Counted from the stretch's first letter, positions 27,935-36,828 are shown. The stretch: DNA of 57,252 nucleotides from Deltaproteobacteria bacterium (GCA_022340265.1 JAJDOH010000257.1:1-57252), one strand, 5' to 3'. Program-made: numbers and translations. The notes: generated by a model not told the origin, from the letters alone.

Positions 27935-28285
27935 ATGTTGCCCGGGAAACGCTCCGTACGTGTTGGAGACGTAATTTTAAGAGAGGTGGCCCTCCTGTTG
28001 CTGGAGAAGGTAAGAGATCCGCGTGTTAAGGGCGTAACCCTTACAGGGATTCATTTGAGCGATGATTTGAAGCAGGCCCGAATATATTACAGTGTCATGG
28101 GGGATGAAACCCGGGTTCTAAAGGCACAGTCAGGACTTGACAGCGCAAAGGGATTTGTAAAAAGGGAAATCGGAAGACGTGCGAGCCTGCGGTATATTCC
28201 CGACATTACGTTTGTCTATGATCCTTCGCTCAAAACCGGAGACCATATGGAGCGTATCTTTGAAAAAATCCGGACGGCGGAGTAG
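27935..28285 (+). CDS. rbfA: 30S ribosome-binding factor A
   Basis: 116 residues, typical for RbfA, which helps mature the 16S rRNA 5' end. KH-type blocks are present: VGDVILREVALLLLEKVRDP, VTLTGIHLSDDLKQARIYY and the C-terminal RYIPDITFVYDPSLK. It sits between ylxP and nrnA as in many genomes. Confidence 0.94.
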   Translation: MLPGKRSVRVGDVILREVALLLLEKVRDPRVKGVTLTGIHLSDDLKQARIYYSVMGDETRVLKAQSGLDSAKGFVKREIGRRASLRYIPDITFVYDPSLKTGDHMERIFEKIRTAE

Positions 28286-28289
28286 GTGA

Positions 28290-29288
28290 ATGGTTGCGGA
28301 GAACGCCCTTCTCGTTCCTTTAAAACAGATTGCTGACGTTCTGAGGGAAGGAAGCCGTTTCTTGATGATGACCCATGAGGCGCCGGATCTGGACGGACTC
28401 GGGTCTATGTTTGCCCTTTCAAGATGTTTGACGGATTTGGGCAAGGAAGTGGTCACGGTGGTCCAGAAACCCATTGTTCCGTCTCTGGCATTTTTAAGGG
28501 GTGTTGAAAGGGCCGTGTTAAAAGATTCTCAGCTCCAAAAGGGATTTGATGCTGTTTTGGCCCTTGATTGCGCGGAAAGGGAAAGGCTCGGTTCATGTGT
28601 GGACTTGTGGCCCGAGGAAGGCCCCACCATTAACATTGACCATCATGAGACCAACACCCTGTTCGGCCGGTTCAACCTGGTGGACAGCAATAGCTCATCA
28701 ACGGCTGAGTTGGTCTATCAATTGATCAGGACGGGGAATTTCCCACTGGACCCGGCGGCCGCGGAAAATTTATTCGCGGCCATCCAGTCGGATACCGGTT
28801 CTTTCAGGTTTACCAATACAACATCGACCGCCATGAGAATTTCGGCGGATTTGCTGGATCAAGGGGTGAGTCCCTGGGAGATTTATCTGAAAAGTGTGAG
28901 TGGATACGGTCCGGAGCGATTGGCATTATTATCCAGGGCGCTGGGGCAGGTGGAGTTTCACGGTGAAGGCAGAATCGGCATGCTGGTGCTTTCAAAAGAG
29001 ATGATTAAAGCATGTGGCGCGCGCCCTTCGGACAGTGAGGGGTTCGTGGATTATCCCCGGTATATCAAAGGGGTGGAACTGGCGGTGATGATCTTGGAGA
29101 AAGATGACAACACCTATAAGTTCAGCATGCGCTCAAACCGCGGGGTGAATGTGGCGGATCTGGCGATGCGGTTCGGTGGCGGCGGTCATGGGAGGGCGGC
29201 GGGATTTACCATGAGCGGATCCCTTGCGGCGTTAAAAAGAGATTTTTTGTCTGAAGCGGGCCGGTCGTTGAATGAAACGCCCGGATGA
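28290..29288 (+). CDS. nrnA: DHH-family phosphoesterase (NrnA-type oligoribonuclease/pAp phosphatase)
   Basis: 332 residues. The DHH metal motifs are THEAPDLDGLGS, ALDCAERERLG and NIDHHETN (about residue 117). A DHHA1 domain closes the protein with the RFGGGGHGRAAG glycine motif. Family members hydrolyse nano-RNAs and 3'-phosphoadenosine-5'-phosphate. Only 4 bp after rbfA; the 3' end overlaps truB by 17 bp. Confidence 0.88.
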   Translation: MVAENALLVPLKQIADVLREGSRFLMMTHEAPDLDGLGSMFALSRCLTDLGKEVVTVVQKPIVPSLAFLRGVERAVLKDSQLQKGFDAVLALDCAERERLGSCVDLWPEEGPTINIDHHETNTLFGRFNLVDSNSSSTAELVYQLIRTGNFPLDPAAAENLFAAIQSDTGSFRFTNTTSTAMRISADLLDQGVSPWEIYLKSVSGYGPERLALLSRALGQVEFHGEGRIGMLVLSKEMIKACGARPSDSEGFVDYPRYIKGVELAVMILEKDDNTYKFSMRSNRGVNVADLAMRFGGGGHGRAAGFTMSGSLAALKRDFLSEAGRSLNETPG

Positions 29289-30195
29289 CGGCATACTTCT
29301 GGTCGACAAAGCAGCGGGTGAAACGTCACATGATGTTGTCAGAAAAGTAAAATCCGCCCTTCGTTACGGCAGGCGTTACAAAATCGGACACGCGGGTACG
29401 CTTGATCCCTTTGCAACCGGATTGCTGGTGGTTCTTCTGGGACAAGGAACCAAACTCTCCCGTTTTATGATGGCCGGAGAAAAGGAGTATCTTGCGACCC
29501 TGGAACTGGGCATAGAAACCGACACACTCGATCCCACGGGTACGGTGACGGCGATGCGGGACGTGCCCCGGATGAGCGAGGCGCATATTCGGAATACGGC
29601 CAAACGGTATGAAGGGAAGATTCGGCAGACACCGCCTGTCTACTCTGCGGTGAAACATCAGGGAGCAAGGGCCTATAAGCTGGCCAGGAAAGGCGTTGCG
29701 GTAACGCTGAAGGAGAGAGAGGTTATTGTGCACGCTTTGTCCATTGTCTCGGTGGAGTTGCCTGAAATTACCATGCGGATCAGATGTGCGGGCGGTACTT
29801 ATATTCGGAGCCTTGCGGCGGACCTGGCCCGGGACCTGGGGCCGGGGGGGCGCTTGAAGACCCTTAGAAGGCTCAGGAGCGGGGTTTTCGATGTTGCCGA
29901 CGCCATACATTCCGGAGATGTTTTGACGGATGTGAACCTTCGAAAAATGGGGATTCCATTAACAAAGGCTCTGCCGGGCATGGACGAAATCTCACTTGGT
30001 GAGATGCTGGCCGAAAAAGTGAGACAGGGGTATCAGCCCAGTTGGAATGAACTGATCTCTACTGATGACCCCGGTGATCCTTTGAAGGAAAATTACGTAA
30101 AACTGGTCAGTGGCGAAAAACTTCTGGCCATCATAAAGAAAAGCGACGGAGGGGACGGTCATGAAAAGGTGAAATTTGAGAGGGTGTTTTCTTGA
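29272..30195 (+). CDS. truB: tRNA pseudouridine-55 synthase TruB
   Basis: 307 residues. The catalytic motif GHAGTLDPFATGLLVV includes the active-site Asp; YLATLELGIETDTLDPTG, TPPVYSAVKHQGARAYKLAR and GTYIRSLAADLARDLG are standard TruB blocks. It makes pseudouridine 55 in the T loop of tRNAs. The gene starts inside nrnA, implying translational coupling. Confidence 0.96.
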   Translation: MKRPDDGILLVDKAAGETSHDVVRKVKSALRYGRRYKIGHAGTLDPFATGLLVVLLGQGTKLSRFMMAGEKEYLATLELGIETDTLDPTGTVTAMRDVPRMSEAHIRNTAKRYEGKIRQTPPVYSAVKHQGARAYKLARKGVAVTLKEREVIVHALSIVSVELPEITMRIRCAGGTYIRSLAADLARDLGPGGRLKTLRRLRSGVFDVADAIHSGDVLTDVNLRKMGIPLTKALPGMDEISLGEMLAEKVRQGYQPSWNELISTDDPGDPLKENYVKLVSGEKLLAIIKKSDGGDGHEKVKFERVFS

Positions 30196-30225
30196 TCTTA
30201 TTTTGTTTTCTGTTCCCATATTGAG

Positions 30226-30252
30226 CGTTTGGGAATGTGGCCCCTGGAAAGA
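30226..30252 (+). repeat. Leader motif shared with the rimP leader (copy 2)
   Basis: Matches 22399-22425 at 21 of 27 bases, including GTTTGGG and the 11-base TGTGGCCCCTG. It lies in the 165-bp region before rpsO, where autoregulatory mRNA structures are known in other bacteria. Function unknown. Confidence 0.4.
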
Positions 30253-30360
30253 TTTCAGATGACCGGCATGCTTTGAGACTCTTCCGGGACAACCGATATT
30301 TTTAATAAAGTCTAAGTTTAGCGGTTTTACAAAAACATCAATTTTTAGGAGGTACGAAAA

Positions 30361-30630
30361 GTGGTTTTGACAGCGGGAGCAAAGAAAGAAATTCTTGATC
30401 GGTTCAAGCTTCATGAAAAGGATACCGGTTCGCCCGAGGTTCAGATTGCCTTACTGACCAGCAGAATCAAATATCTTACGGAACATTTCAAGGTCCATAA
30501 GAAAGACCATCACTCACGCCGAGGACTGTTGAAACTGGTGGGCCAGAGGAGAAGGCTTCTTAATTATTTGAAAAAGAGAGATCTGGATAAATACCGGGTG
30601 CTGATCAAAGAGTTGGGCATTCGGAAATAG
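30361..30630 (+). CDS. rpsO: 30S ribosomal protein S15
   Basis: 89 residues, exact family length. It starts with GTG behind a strong AGGAGGT. S15 blocks include [39 protein letters not shown] and LLNYLKKRD. It binds 16S rRNA early in 30S assembly. It is followed by pnp, the classical rpsO-pnp pair. Confidence 0.97.
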   Translation: MVLTAGAKKEILDRFKLHEKDTGSPEVQIALLTSRIKYLTEHFKVHKKDHHSRRGLLKLVGQRRRLLNYLKKRDLDKYRVLIKELGIRK

Positions 30631-30668
30631 TGTAACTGCTCATGCAATGACCTGTCCTGATTTTCACC

Positions 30669-30810
30669 CCGTGTTTCGGAATTGTGAAAAAATGGCAGTG
30701 GTTGCAATTATCCACCAAGTTTAAAGTAGGGGTTTACAATGATCAGGTTCGCAATGTTTTCTTAGCCAACTGCAGCCAGACTTGAGCCGATGCGCTTTTT
30801 CGAAACACGG
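30669..30810 (+). promoter_or_regulatory. pnp leader with long-range inverted repeat
   Basis: CCGTGTTTCG (30669-30678) and CGAAACACGG (30801-30810) are perfect 10-bp complements flanking 122 bases in the rpsO-pnp spacer. If transcribed they would close a long leader stem before pnp, similar in kind to the double-stranded leader through which PNPase controls its own mRNA in enterobacteria. A short direct repeat GGTTTACAA also occurs (30731-30739, 30809-30817). Confidence 0.45.
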
Positions 30811-30857
30811 TTTACAAAAAGACCAACAAACGTCTATTTGAAAGGATATATGAAATA

Positions 30858-32954
30858 ATGGTGAAAAATTACTCGATTGAAATAAGTGGCCGGAACATCC
30901 ATGTGGAAACTGGGCGTATTGCCAAACAGGCAAATGGATCGGTCGTTGTGACTTCCGGTGAAACCGTTGTCCTGGTGACTGCCGTTGCAACGGATGATGT
31001 TCGTGAGGGAATCGATTTTCTTCCCCTTACCGTGGAATATCAGGAGATGTCATATGCCGGCGGACAGATACCAGGGAATTTTTTCAGAAGGGATATGGGA
31101 AGACCCGGAGAAAAAGAGACACTGATTTCGCGTTTGATAGACAGGCCCCTCAGGCCTTTGTTTCCTGATAATTATCATTACGAAACCCAGGTGATCGCCA
31201 CGGTGCTTTCAACTGACAAGGAGAATGAGGCCGATATGCTCGCCATGTTGGGCGCATCCGCCGCCCTTGAGATATCGGATATTCCTTTTCTGGGCCCCAT
31301 TGCAGGGGTGAAGGTGGGAAGAGTTGACGGAGAATTTGTGGCCAATCCCACCATTACGCAGCAGGAGGAAAGCGATATAAACCTCATTGTGGCGGGAAAC
31401 CGCGATGGCATTGTGATGGTTGAAGGCGGTTCCCGGTTCGTCAGCGAGTCGGACATGATTGACGCGATTTTCTATGGACACCAGGCCATCCAGCCCATGC
31501 TGGATATACAGGAATCCCTTAAAAAAGAGGTGGGCAAGCCCAAGAGAAGTATTCCCGATGAAGTGGCGGATGCATCCCTTAAGGTAAAAGTTGAAGAGAT
31601 GGGAGAACCCTTGCTCAAAGAAGTATTGAGCATTGCCGATAAAATGGACCGGCAGGCAAAAAGGCGGGATGCTCAAAATCAAGTGGTGGATGCCCTTTTG
31701 GAAGAGCATGAGGGACAGAAATCGGAAATTAAGGATTTCTTCCACTCCCTCGAAAAGAAAATGGTTCGCAGCATGATCTTGGATGAAGGCAAACGGATCG
31801 ATGGCCGTGCCTTTAATGAAGTACGCCCCATTGAATGCCTGGTGGGGCTTCTGCCCCGTATTCACGGGTCGGCCCTGTTTACCAGGGGTGAAACCCAGGC
31901 CATGGTGCTCACCACCCTCGGTACGGAAAGGGACCGGCAGAGAATTGAATCCATTTTTGGAGAGGAGTTGAGGGCTTTTATTCTGCACTATAACTTTCCG
32001 CCCTACAGCGTTGGTGAGGCTAAACGACTCGGTGGTCCCGGGCGCAGGGAAATCGGACATGGTGCACTGGCCAGAAGGGCTCTTTTGCCTGTATTGCCCA
32101 GCGAAGAAGACTTCCAATACTGTATCCGTGTGGTATCTGAAATTCTGGAATCCAATGGCTCCTCCTCCATGGCCAGCGTCTGCGGGGGCTGCCTGTCGCT
32201 CATGGACGCGGGCGTTCCCATCAAGGACCTGGTGGCCGGTGTGGCCATGGGACTGGTGGCGGAAGGGGACAAGGTCGTGGTATTGACCGATATCCTGGGA
32301 GATGAAGATCATTACGGGGATATGGATTTCAAGGTGACCGGCACCAGCGAAGGCATTACGGCCCTTCAGATGGACATTAAGATCGAAAGGCTTACCCGGG
32401 AGATCATGGAACAGGCCCTGGAACAGGCCAAAGAAGGGCGCCTCCATATTCTGGGATGCATGAAGGAGACCATTGCGCAGCCCCGAAATGAGGTTTCCGA
32501 GTATGCGCCCATTATTACCAACGTCAAGATCAGCCCCGAAAAGGTGCGGGTTCTGATCGGTCCGGGTGGCAAAACCATTCGGGAAATATGCAATGTCTCC
32601 GGTGCCAGGATTGACGTGGACGACGAGGGTGTTGTAACTATTTCGTCCCCTGATAAAGAATGTTCCGATGCGGCCATGAAAATGGTCAAGGAAATTGTGC
32701 AGGAAGCCGAGGTGGGAAAATTGTATCAGGGCAAAGTGGTCAAAATCATGGACTTCGGAGCTTTCGTGGAAATTTTCCCGGGTACCGATGGGTTGGTACA
32801 TATATCCCAGCTGGCGCCGGAGCGGGTGAACAAAGTGACCGATGTGCTCAATGAAGGCGATGAGGTCCTGGTAAAGGTCCTGGAAGTGGGCAAAGACGGC
32901 CGAATCCGTCTATCCCGAAAAGCGGCATTGGGAGAAACCCCGGATGAATCGTAA
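30858..32954 (+). CDS. pnp: Polyribonucleotide nucleotidyltransferase (PNPase)
   Basis: 698 residues. Two RNase PH domains (FLPLTVEYQEMSYAGGQIPG in the first; RGETQAMVLTTLG and the catalytic-region ILGDEDHYGDMDFKVTGTSE in the second) are linked by a helical domain. KH (VRVLIGPGGKTIREIC) and S1 (GKVVKIMDFGAFVEIFPG) domains follow. It degrades RNA 3' to 5' with phosphate as part of the degradosome. The 3' end overlaps the M16 protease gene by 11 bp. Confidence 0.97.
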   Translation: MVKNYSIEISGRNIHVETGRIAKQANGSVVVTSGETVVLVTAVATDDVREGIDFLPLTVEYQEMSYAGGQIPGNFFRRDMGRPGEKETLISRLIDRPLRPLFPDNYHYETQVIATVLSTDKENEADMLAMLGASAALEISDIPFLGPIAGVKVGRVDGEFVANPTITQQEESDINLIVAGNRDGIVMVEGGSRFVSESDMIDAIFYGHQAIQPMLDIQESLKKEVGKPKRSIPDEVADASLKVKVEEMGEPLLKEVLSIADKMDRQAKRRDAQNQVVDALLEEHEGQKSEIKDFFHSLEKKMVRSMILDEGKRIDGRAFNEVRPIECLVGLLPRIHGSALFTRGETQAMVLTTLGTERDRQRIESIFGEELRAFILHYNFPPYSVGEAKRLGGPGRREIGHGALARRALLPVLPSEEDFQYCIRVVSEILESNGSSSMASVCGGCLSLMDAGVPIKDLVAGVAMGLVAEGDKVVVLTDILGDEDHYGDMDFKVTGTSEGITALQMDIKIERLTREIMEQALEQAKEGRLHILGCMKETIAQPRNEVSEYAPIITNVKISPEKVRVLIGPGGKTIREICNVSGARIDVDDEGVVTISSPDKECSDAAMKMVKEIVQEAEVGKLYQGKVVKIMDFGAFVEIFPGTDGLVHISQLAPERVNKVTDVLNEGDEVLVKVLEVGKDGRIRLSRKAALGETPDES

Positions 32955-34206
32955 GACCGTATTGAATAACGGCGTCAGGATCGTCTCGGAGCGGTTGCCC
33001 CACGTCCGTTCCGTTTCGCTGGGTATCTGGGTGAACACCGGCTCCCGGGACGAATCGCCGTCTGAAAACGGGGTTTCTCATTTTATTGAACATATGAGTT
33101 TCAAGGGAACCCGCAATCGCAGCGGTTTTCAAATTGCAAAAGACCTTGATGCCATCGGTGGCCTTTCAAACGCGTTTACAGGGAAGGAAACCACCTGTTT
33201 TTACGGCAAGGTTCTGGACCGGCATTTTCCGTTTCTGGCGGATATCCTGTCTGATATCTTCATTCATCCCACATTCCAGCCCGAGGACATGGAGCGTGAG
33301 CGGGAGGTGATTTTCCAGGAAATCAGCATGGTGGAGGACACCCCCGACGACTACCTCAATGTCCTTTTTCAAAGTCTTTTCTGGCCGGACCATCCCATCG
33401 GTCGCCCCATTCTGGGAAGCACCGAAACCGTTGCGCGAATGGACCGCCAAATGATCCATGAATATATCAAAAAGCATTACATTCCCGAACGGGTCCTGGT
33501 TGTGGCCGCGGGCCATGTGGATCACGATGCCATGGTTGACTATTTCAGACCGATTTTTGAAATCGGCGGGGATTTCTCCAAAGAAAAGCCCGAAAGAAGT
33601 CTCCCTGCGAACGGCGGTGGCGTGATGGTGATGCCCAAGGCCCTGGAACAGGTCCATTTTTGTCTGGGAAGCGATGCGCCAAGCCATGTGGATGAGTCCC
33701 GGTTCGCCTGTGCACTTCTTAATACCATTTTGGGCGGCAATATGAGTTCAAGGCTCTTTCAGGAAATCAGGGAGAACCGGGGGCTCGCTTACTCGGTCTA
33801 TTCCTTTTTTTCACCCTATGCCGATGCGGGACTCTTCGGTGTATATGCGGCCACCGATGCCCGAAACATGAATTCAGTGCTTGAAGTTACGCAGAATGAA
33901 ATTAAGAAAATCAGCCGCGGAGAGCTGAGCGGAGATGAACTGGACATTGCCAAGGAAAATGTGATCGGCGGCATGTATCTTTCAGCGGAGAGTTCAGACA
34001 GTCGAATGATGCGGGCGGCCAAAAATGAGTTTATTTTTGAAAGATATGTGGATTATGAAGAGGTTGCCGAAAGCATCGAACGGGTGAGTGTTGATGACGT
34101 GGTCGAGATGGCCAACAGGATTTTCGGTGACGGACAGATTGCCTTTGCGGCACTCGGTCCCATCGAAGAAAATGAAGTTGACCAGGGGTGCCTTGTGTAC
34201 CGGTAA
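32944..34206 (+). CDS. M16 family zinc metallopeptidase (processing-peptidase-like)
   Basis: 420 residues. The inverted zinc motif HFIEH (His46, Glu49, His50) plus Glu126 in VIFQEISMVEDTP forms the M16 active site. The C-terminal half has the standard RENRGLAYSVYSF block. This is the single-chain type found after pnp in many bacteria (YmxG/PqqL-like). The substrate in bacteria is uncertain. The gene starts inside pnp, so it is co-translated. Confidence 0.92.
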   Translation: MNRKTVLNNGVRIVSERLPHVRSVSLGIWVNTGSRDESPSENGVSHFIEHMSFKGTRNRSGFQIAKDLDAIGGLSNAFTGKETTCFYGKVLDRHFPFLADILSDIFIHPTFQPEDMEREREVIFQEISMVEDTPDDYLNVLFQSLFWPDHPIGRPILGSTETVARMDRQMIHEYIKKHYIPERVLVVAAGHVDHDAMVDYFRPIFEIGGDFSKEKPERSLPANGGGVMVMPKALEQVHFCLGSDAPSHVDESRFACALLNTILGGNMSSRLFQEIRENRGLAYSVYSFFSPYADAGLFGVYAATDARNMNSVLEVTQNEIKKISRGELSGDELDIAKENVIGGMYLSAESSDSRMMRAAKNEFIFERYVDYEEVAESIERVSVDDVVEMANRIFGDGQIAFAALGPIEENEVDQGCLVYR

Positions 34207-34224
34207 TTTTGGAAGAGGCGACCG

Positions 34225-34686
34225 TTGGATACCATTCCCGTAAAGATAAAAATCTGCAACCCTGTTTTAATCAATAATGGGTTTTCCCTTCCCGATTATG
34301 CTTCCGAGGGGTCTTCGGGCATGGACCTTCGGGCCTGCGTTGAAACGCCCGTTGCCCTAAAACCGGGTCGTATAAAACTGATCCCGACGGGGCTCGCCAT
34401 TTCCATGCCACCGGGTTACGAGGCGCAGATTCGCCCCCGAAGCGGCCTGGCCCTGAAACATGGCATCGGTATGGTAAATGCTCCCGGTACCATCGACCAG
34501 GATTACAGAGGTGAGATCGGCATCATCCTGATTAATTTGGGAGAAGAACCTTTTGTGATCAGCATGGGGGACCGCATTGCCCAGATGGTGTTTTCAAAGG
34601 TCTATCGGGCCGATTTGAAGCCTGTGGCGGAGTTGGATGACACCATGAGAGGGAAGGGCGGCTTCGGCCATAGCGGGGTCCAATAA
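34225..34686 (+). CDS. dut: dUTP diphosphatase (dUTPase)
   Basis: 153 residues, trimeric dUTPase type. The five motifs are visible: SSGMDLRA, RPRSGLALKHG, GTIDQDYRGEIGIILINLG, GDRIAQMVF and the C-terminal GKGGFGHSGV. It removes dUTP and supplies dUMP for thymidylate synthesis. It uses a TTG start preceded by GAAGAGG. It lies between the M16 protease and a WalJ-like hydrolase. Confidence 0.95.
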   Translation: MDTIPVKIKICNPVLINNGFSLPDYASEGSSGMDLRACVETPVALKPGRIKLIPTGLAISMPPGYEAQIRPRSGLALKHGIGMVNAPGTIDQDYRGEIGIILINLGEEPFVISMGDRIAQMVFSKVYRADLKPVAELDDTMRGKGGFGHSGVQ

Positions 34687-34694
34687 AAGAGACC

Positions 34695-35468
34695 ATGAAA
34701 TTTTCCGTCCTCTCTTCCGGGAGCCGTGGCAACAGCTGCTATCTCGAAACCGGCAGTGCCAGAATCCTGGTGGATGCGGGTCTCAGCGGGATTGAGATCG
34801 AACGGCGTCTGGCGGCTGTGGGCGTTTCGCCCCAAAGTCTTGACGCCATTTTTGTGACCCACGAACATACGGACCACATCAAAGGCGTGGGGGTTCTGGC
34901 GCGACGCTATAATCTTCCCGTCTATGCCAACCAGGAAACCCTTGATTGTGCGCAGAAAGCCCTGGGGAAACTTCCCGCCGTTATTTCATTTCAAACCGGT
35001 GAAACCCTCACTATAAATAACCTCTCCATCGAAACCTTTACCAAATGCCATGATGCGGCGGATCCCATGGGTCTGGTGTTCCGGAATAACGGCATAAAGA
35101 TCGGTCTTGTGACGGATATGGGTCGGAGCACCCGTCTGGCGGAGGATCGATTAAGGGCGTGCAATGTCCTGGTCCTTGAATTCAATTACGATCCCACCAT
35201 GCTCAGCGAAGGACCTTACCCGTTGGATCTCAAGCGAAGAATCCATGGTTCCGAGGGGCATCTGTCAAACCAGCAGGCCGGAGAACTTCTGGAAACCCTA
35301 TCCCATGACGACCTGGAGTATTTGGTCCTGGCGCATTTAAGTGAAACCAACAATACGCCCGACAAGGCCCTATCAGCGGCAAAAGCCGTATTGAAAAACT
35401 GCGGTCTCAAAGGGACGCGGATTCTGTTGGGGAAACAGGCCGAGCCATCGCCATTTATAGAACTGTAA
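34695..35468 (+). CDS. Metallo-beta-lactamase-fold hydrolase, WalJ/YycJ-like
   Basis: 257 residues. The zinc motif THEHTDH is at residues 55-61 (His56, His58, Asp60, His61). It begins with KFSVLSSGSRGNSCYLETG, the typical opening of YycJ/WalJ-like hydrolases, some of which act as 5' exonucleases in DNA metabolism. LVTDMGRSTRLAE and SEGHLSNQQAGELL are also characteristic. It follows dut by 8 bp. The specific activity is by family only. Confidence 0.85.
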   Translation: MKFSVLSSGSRGNSCYLETGSARILVDAGLSGIEIERRLAAVGVSPQSLDAIFVTHEHTDHIKGVGVLARRYNLPVYANQETLDCAQKALGKLPAVISFQTGETLTINNLSIETFTKCHDAADPMGLVFRNNGIKIGLVTDMGRSTRLAEDRLRACNVLVLEFNYDPTMLSEGPYPLDLKRRIHGSEGHLSNQQAGELLETLSHDDLEYLVLAHLSETNNTPDKALSAAKAVLKNCGLKGTRILLGKQAEPSPFIEL

Positions 35469-35517
35469 TGGCCCCGGCTTTCAAAAGCTAAAAGATGAGG
35501 CGGCTATTTTCTTGTAA

Positions 35518-36012
35518 ATGATGAAAAGCGTTGAAGCAGGACACATGATTTTAGAGGACCCAAAACTACACGTGGTCCTGTACCAACCGGAAATCCCCGC
35601 CAATACCGGAAATATCGCCAGGCTCTGCGGTGCTGCCCAATTGCGGCTTCATCTGATCCACCCCTTAGGGTTCAGCGTTGACGACAAACACCTGAAACGG
35701 GCCGGGCTTGATTACTGGCCCGAGATCGATGTGCAGCACCATGCGAATTTTGATGCATTTTTGAATGGAATGGACAAAAACGCCCGCCTCTTCTGCTTCA
35801 GCGGTCATGCGAGCACGGTTTATCCTCAAGCAACGGTGAATCGAGGGGATTACCTCCTTTTTGGACGTGAAACCCTCGGGCTGCCGTTAGAGATAAGAAA
35901 CGCCTACCCCTGCTATCGGGTCCCCATCTGGGGAAAAGTCCGCAGTTTAAACCTTTCTACCACTGTGGGTATTGTGTCCTATCATTATCTTTACCAAATG
36001 GGTTTTTTTTGA
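35518..36012 (+). CDS. trmL: tRNA (cytidine/uridine-34-2'-O)-methyltransferase
   Basis: 164 residues, SPOUT/TrmH class. VVLYQPEIPANTGNIARLCG is the N-terminal signature, FGRETLGLPLEI the conserved knot motif 2, and NLSTTVGIVSYHYLYQ the C-terminal motif 3. It would 2'-O-methylate the wobble base of tRNA-Leu. Two in-frame starts (35518 and ten codons later) are possible. Confidence 0.87.
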   Translation: MMKSVEAGHMILEDPKLHVVLYQPEIPANTGNIARLCGAAQLRLHLIHPLGFSVDDKHLKRAGLDYWPEIDVQHHANFDAFLNGMDKNARLFCFSGHASTVYPQATVNRGDYLLFGRETLGLPLEIRNAYPCYRVPIWGKVRSLNLSTTVGIVSYHYLYQMGFF

Positions 36013-36082
36013 TATTCAGAAATTATCAAAGTCTTTTTTCTTGAGAATTGTTCACATGGAAACCATGCACCCGGTACAAAAG

Positions 36083-36102
36083 CGCATTTTTCAACAAATG
36101 CG
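36083..36102. other. Hairpin after trmL
   Basis: CGCATTT and AAATGCG form a perfect 7-bp stem with a 6-base loop about 70 bp after the trmL stop. No T run follows, so it is at best a weak terminator or an RNA-processing stem. Confidence 0.3.
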
Positions 36103-36114
36103 GGTAAAGGGACG

Positions 36115-36227
36115 GGGGACATCCATAAAATAATAAAATTCAAAGTCTTCCCTTTAACATTCATCAAGATTATGGGCCTTCTATTTGTTGTATAGCATGG
36201 GATTTTTATAATTTTATGGACGTCCCC
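36115..36227. mobile_element. MITE/REP-like palindromic element (113 bp)
   Basis: The left end starts GGGGACATCCATAAAA and the right end is its near-perfect reverse complement starting GGGGACGTCCATAAAA. The terminal inverted repeats are about 26 bp, differ at only a few positions, and continue as A/T-rich TATAAAA-type sequence. The 60-bp interior has no reading frame. The GGGGACGTCCATAAAA end resembles the palindromes I associate with REP-associated tyrosine transposases. No transposase lies in the window, so it would have to be mobilised in trans. Confidence 0.55.
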
Positions 36228-36294
36228 AAAGCCCTCATTTTAAGGGTCGTTTCCGGTGTCGCTGTTTTGCCTTGTGTGCGAAATGGGTGAAGTC

Positions 36295-36585
36295 ATGCTT
36301 AACATCACGAGATCTGCAAAACAAGCGGTCAGGGAGATTGTGGTCCGGGAAGAGACCCTTTCCCCCATCCGTATCATGATGGCAGGCGGTTGCATCGGTC
36401 CCCGTTTGGGCATGCTGTTTGACCAGGCGCGGCCGGAAGATCAAGTCTTTGAAGTGGAAGGAATTCAATATGTGATTGATAGAAAACTGTTGTTTCAATT
36501 TCAACCCATTACCGTGGATTACATAACCGATTCGTCGGGAGGAAGGTTTTGTATTACGTCCCCACAACATGATATCGATCTATAA
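36295..36585 (+). CDS. IscA/HesB-like (A-type carrier-like) protein lacking the C-terminal CxC
   Basis: About 96 residues from the ATG behind GGGTGAAG; an in-frame ATG 13 codons upstream exists. NITRSAKQAVREI and RIMMAGGCIGPRLGM match the A-type Fe-S carrier fold, with Cys33 in the position of the first ligand cysteine. The usual C-terminal CGCG is missing; the chain ends SSGGRFCITSPQHDIDL with a lone Cys86. It may bind metal differently or act in redox sensing. It lies between the palindromic element and the V-ATPase operon. Confidence 0.7.
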   Translation: MLNITRSAKQAVREIVVREETLSPIRIMMAGGCIGPRLGMLFDQARPEDQVFEVEGIQYVIDRKLLFQFQPITVDYITDSSGGRFCITSPQHDIDL

Positions 36586-36660
36586 TTGTGGTAGCGCGAA
36601 CACCTTCGTTATTTTCATTTTCTTTCCAAAACAGCGGCACCTTATTTCGTTCAGTATGCC

Positions 36661-36688
36661 TTGTCATTCGCGTGGGACCTGCTATAAT
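36661..36688 (+). promoter_or_regulatory. Sigma-70 promoter of the V-ATPase operon
   Basis: TTGTCA, 16 bp, TATAAT: a consensus -10 and a 5/6 -35. It lies about 140 bp upstream of the first V-ATPase gene, leaving a leader of roughly 130 nt. Nothing else gene-like is seen in 36586-36828. Confidence 0.65.
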
Positions 36689-36828
36689 CTACTGCCGCAC
36701 GGCCAAAGTCAAAAAATATTAGGGGTGTTAGCGGGTTTTTTTGCGCCAAGACGTCCTTGCATGAGATTTGTTTTCATTCATCTTGTTTGAAACAGGGCAT
36801 CAGTTTTTGTTGAGGAGGAATAAAATCC

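Noticed and set aside
31209-32801. 530-codon minus-strand frame opposite pnp
   Set aside because: Complete antisense shadow of PNPase; His/Phe/Gln-rich composition typical of reverse-strand reading and no start signal.
36569-36790. 73-codon plus-strand frame before the V-ATPase operon
   Set aside because: It covers the -35/-10 promoter, lacks a ribosome site and shows no conserved pattern.
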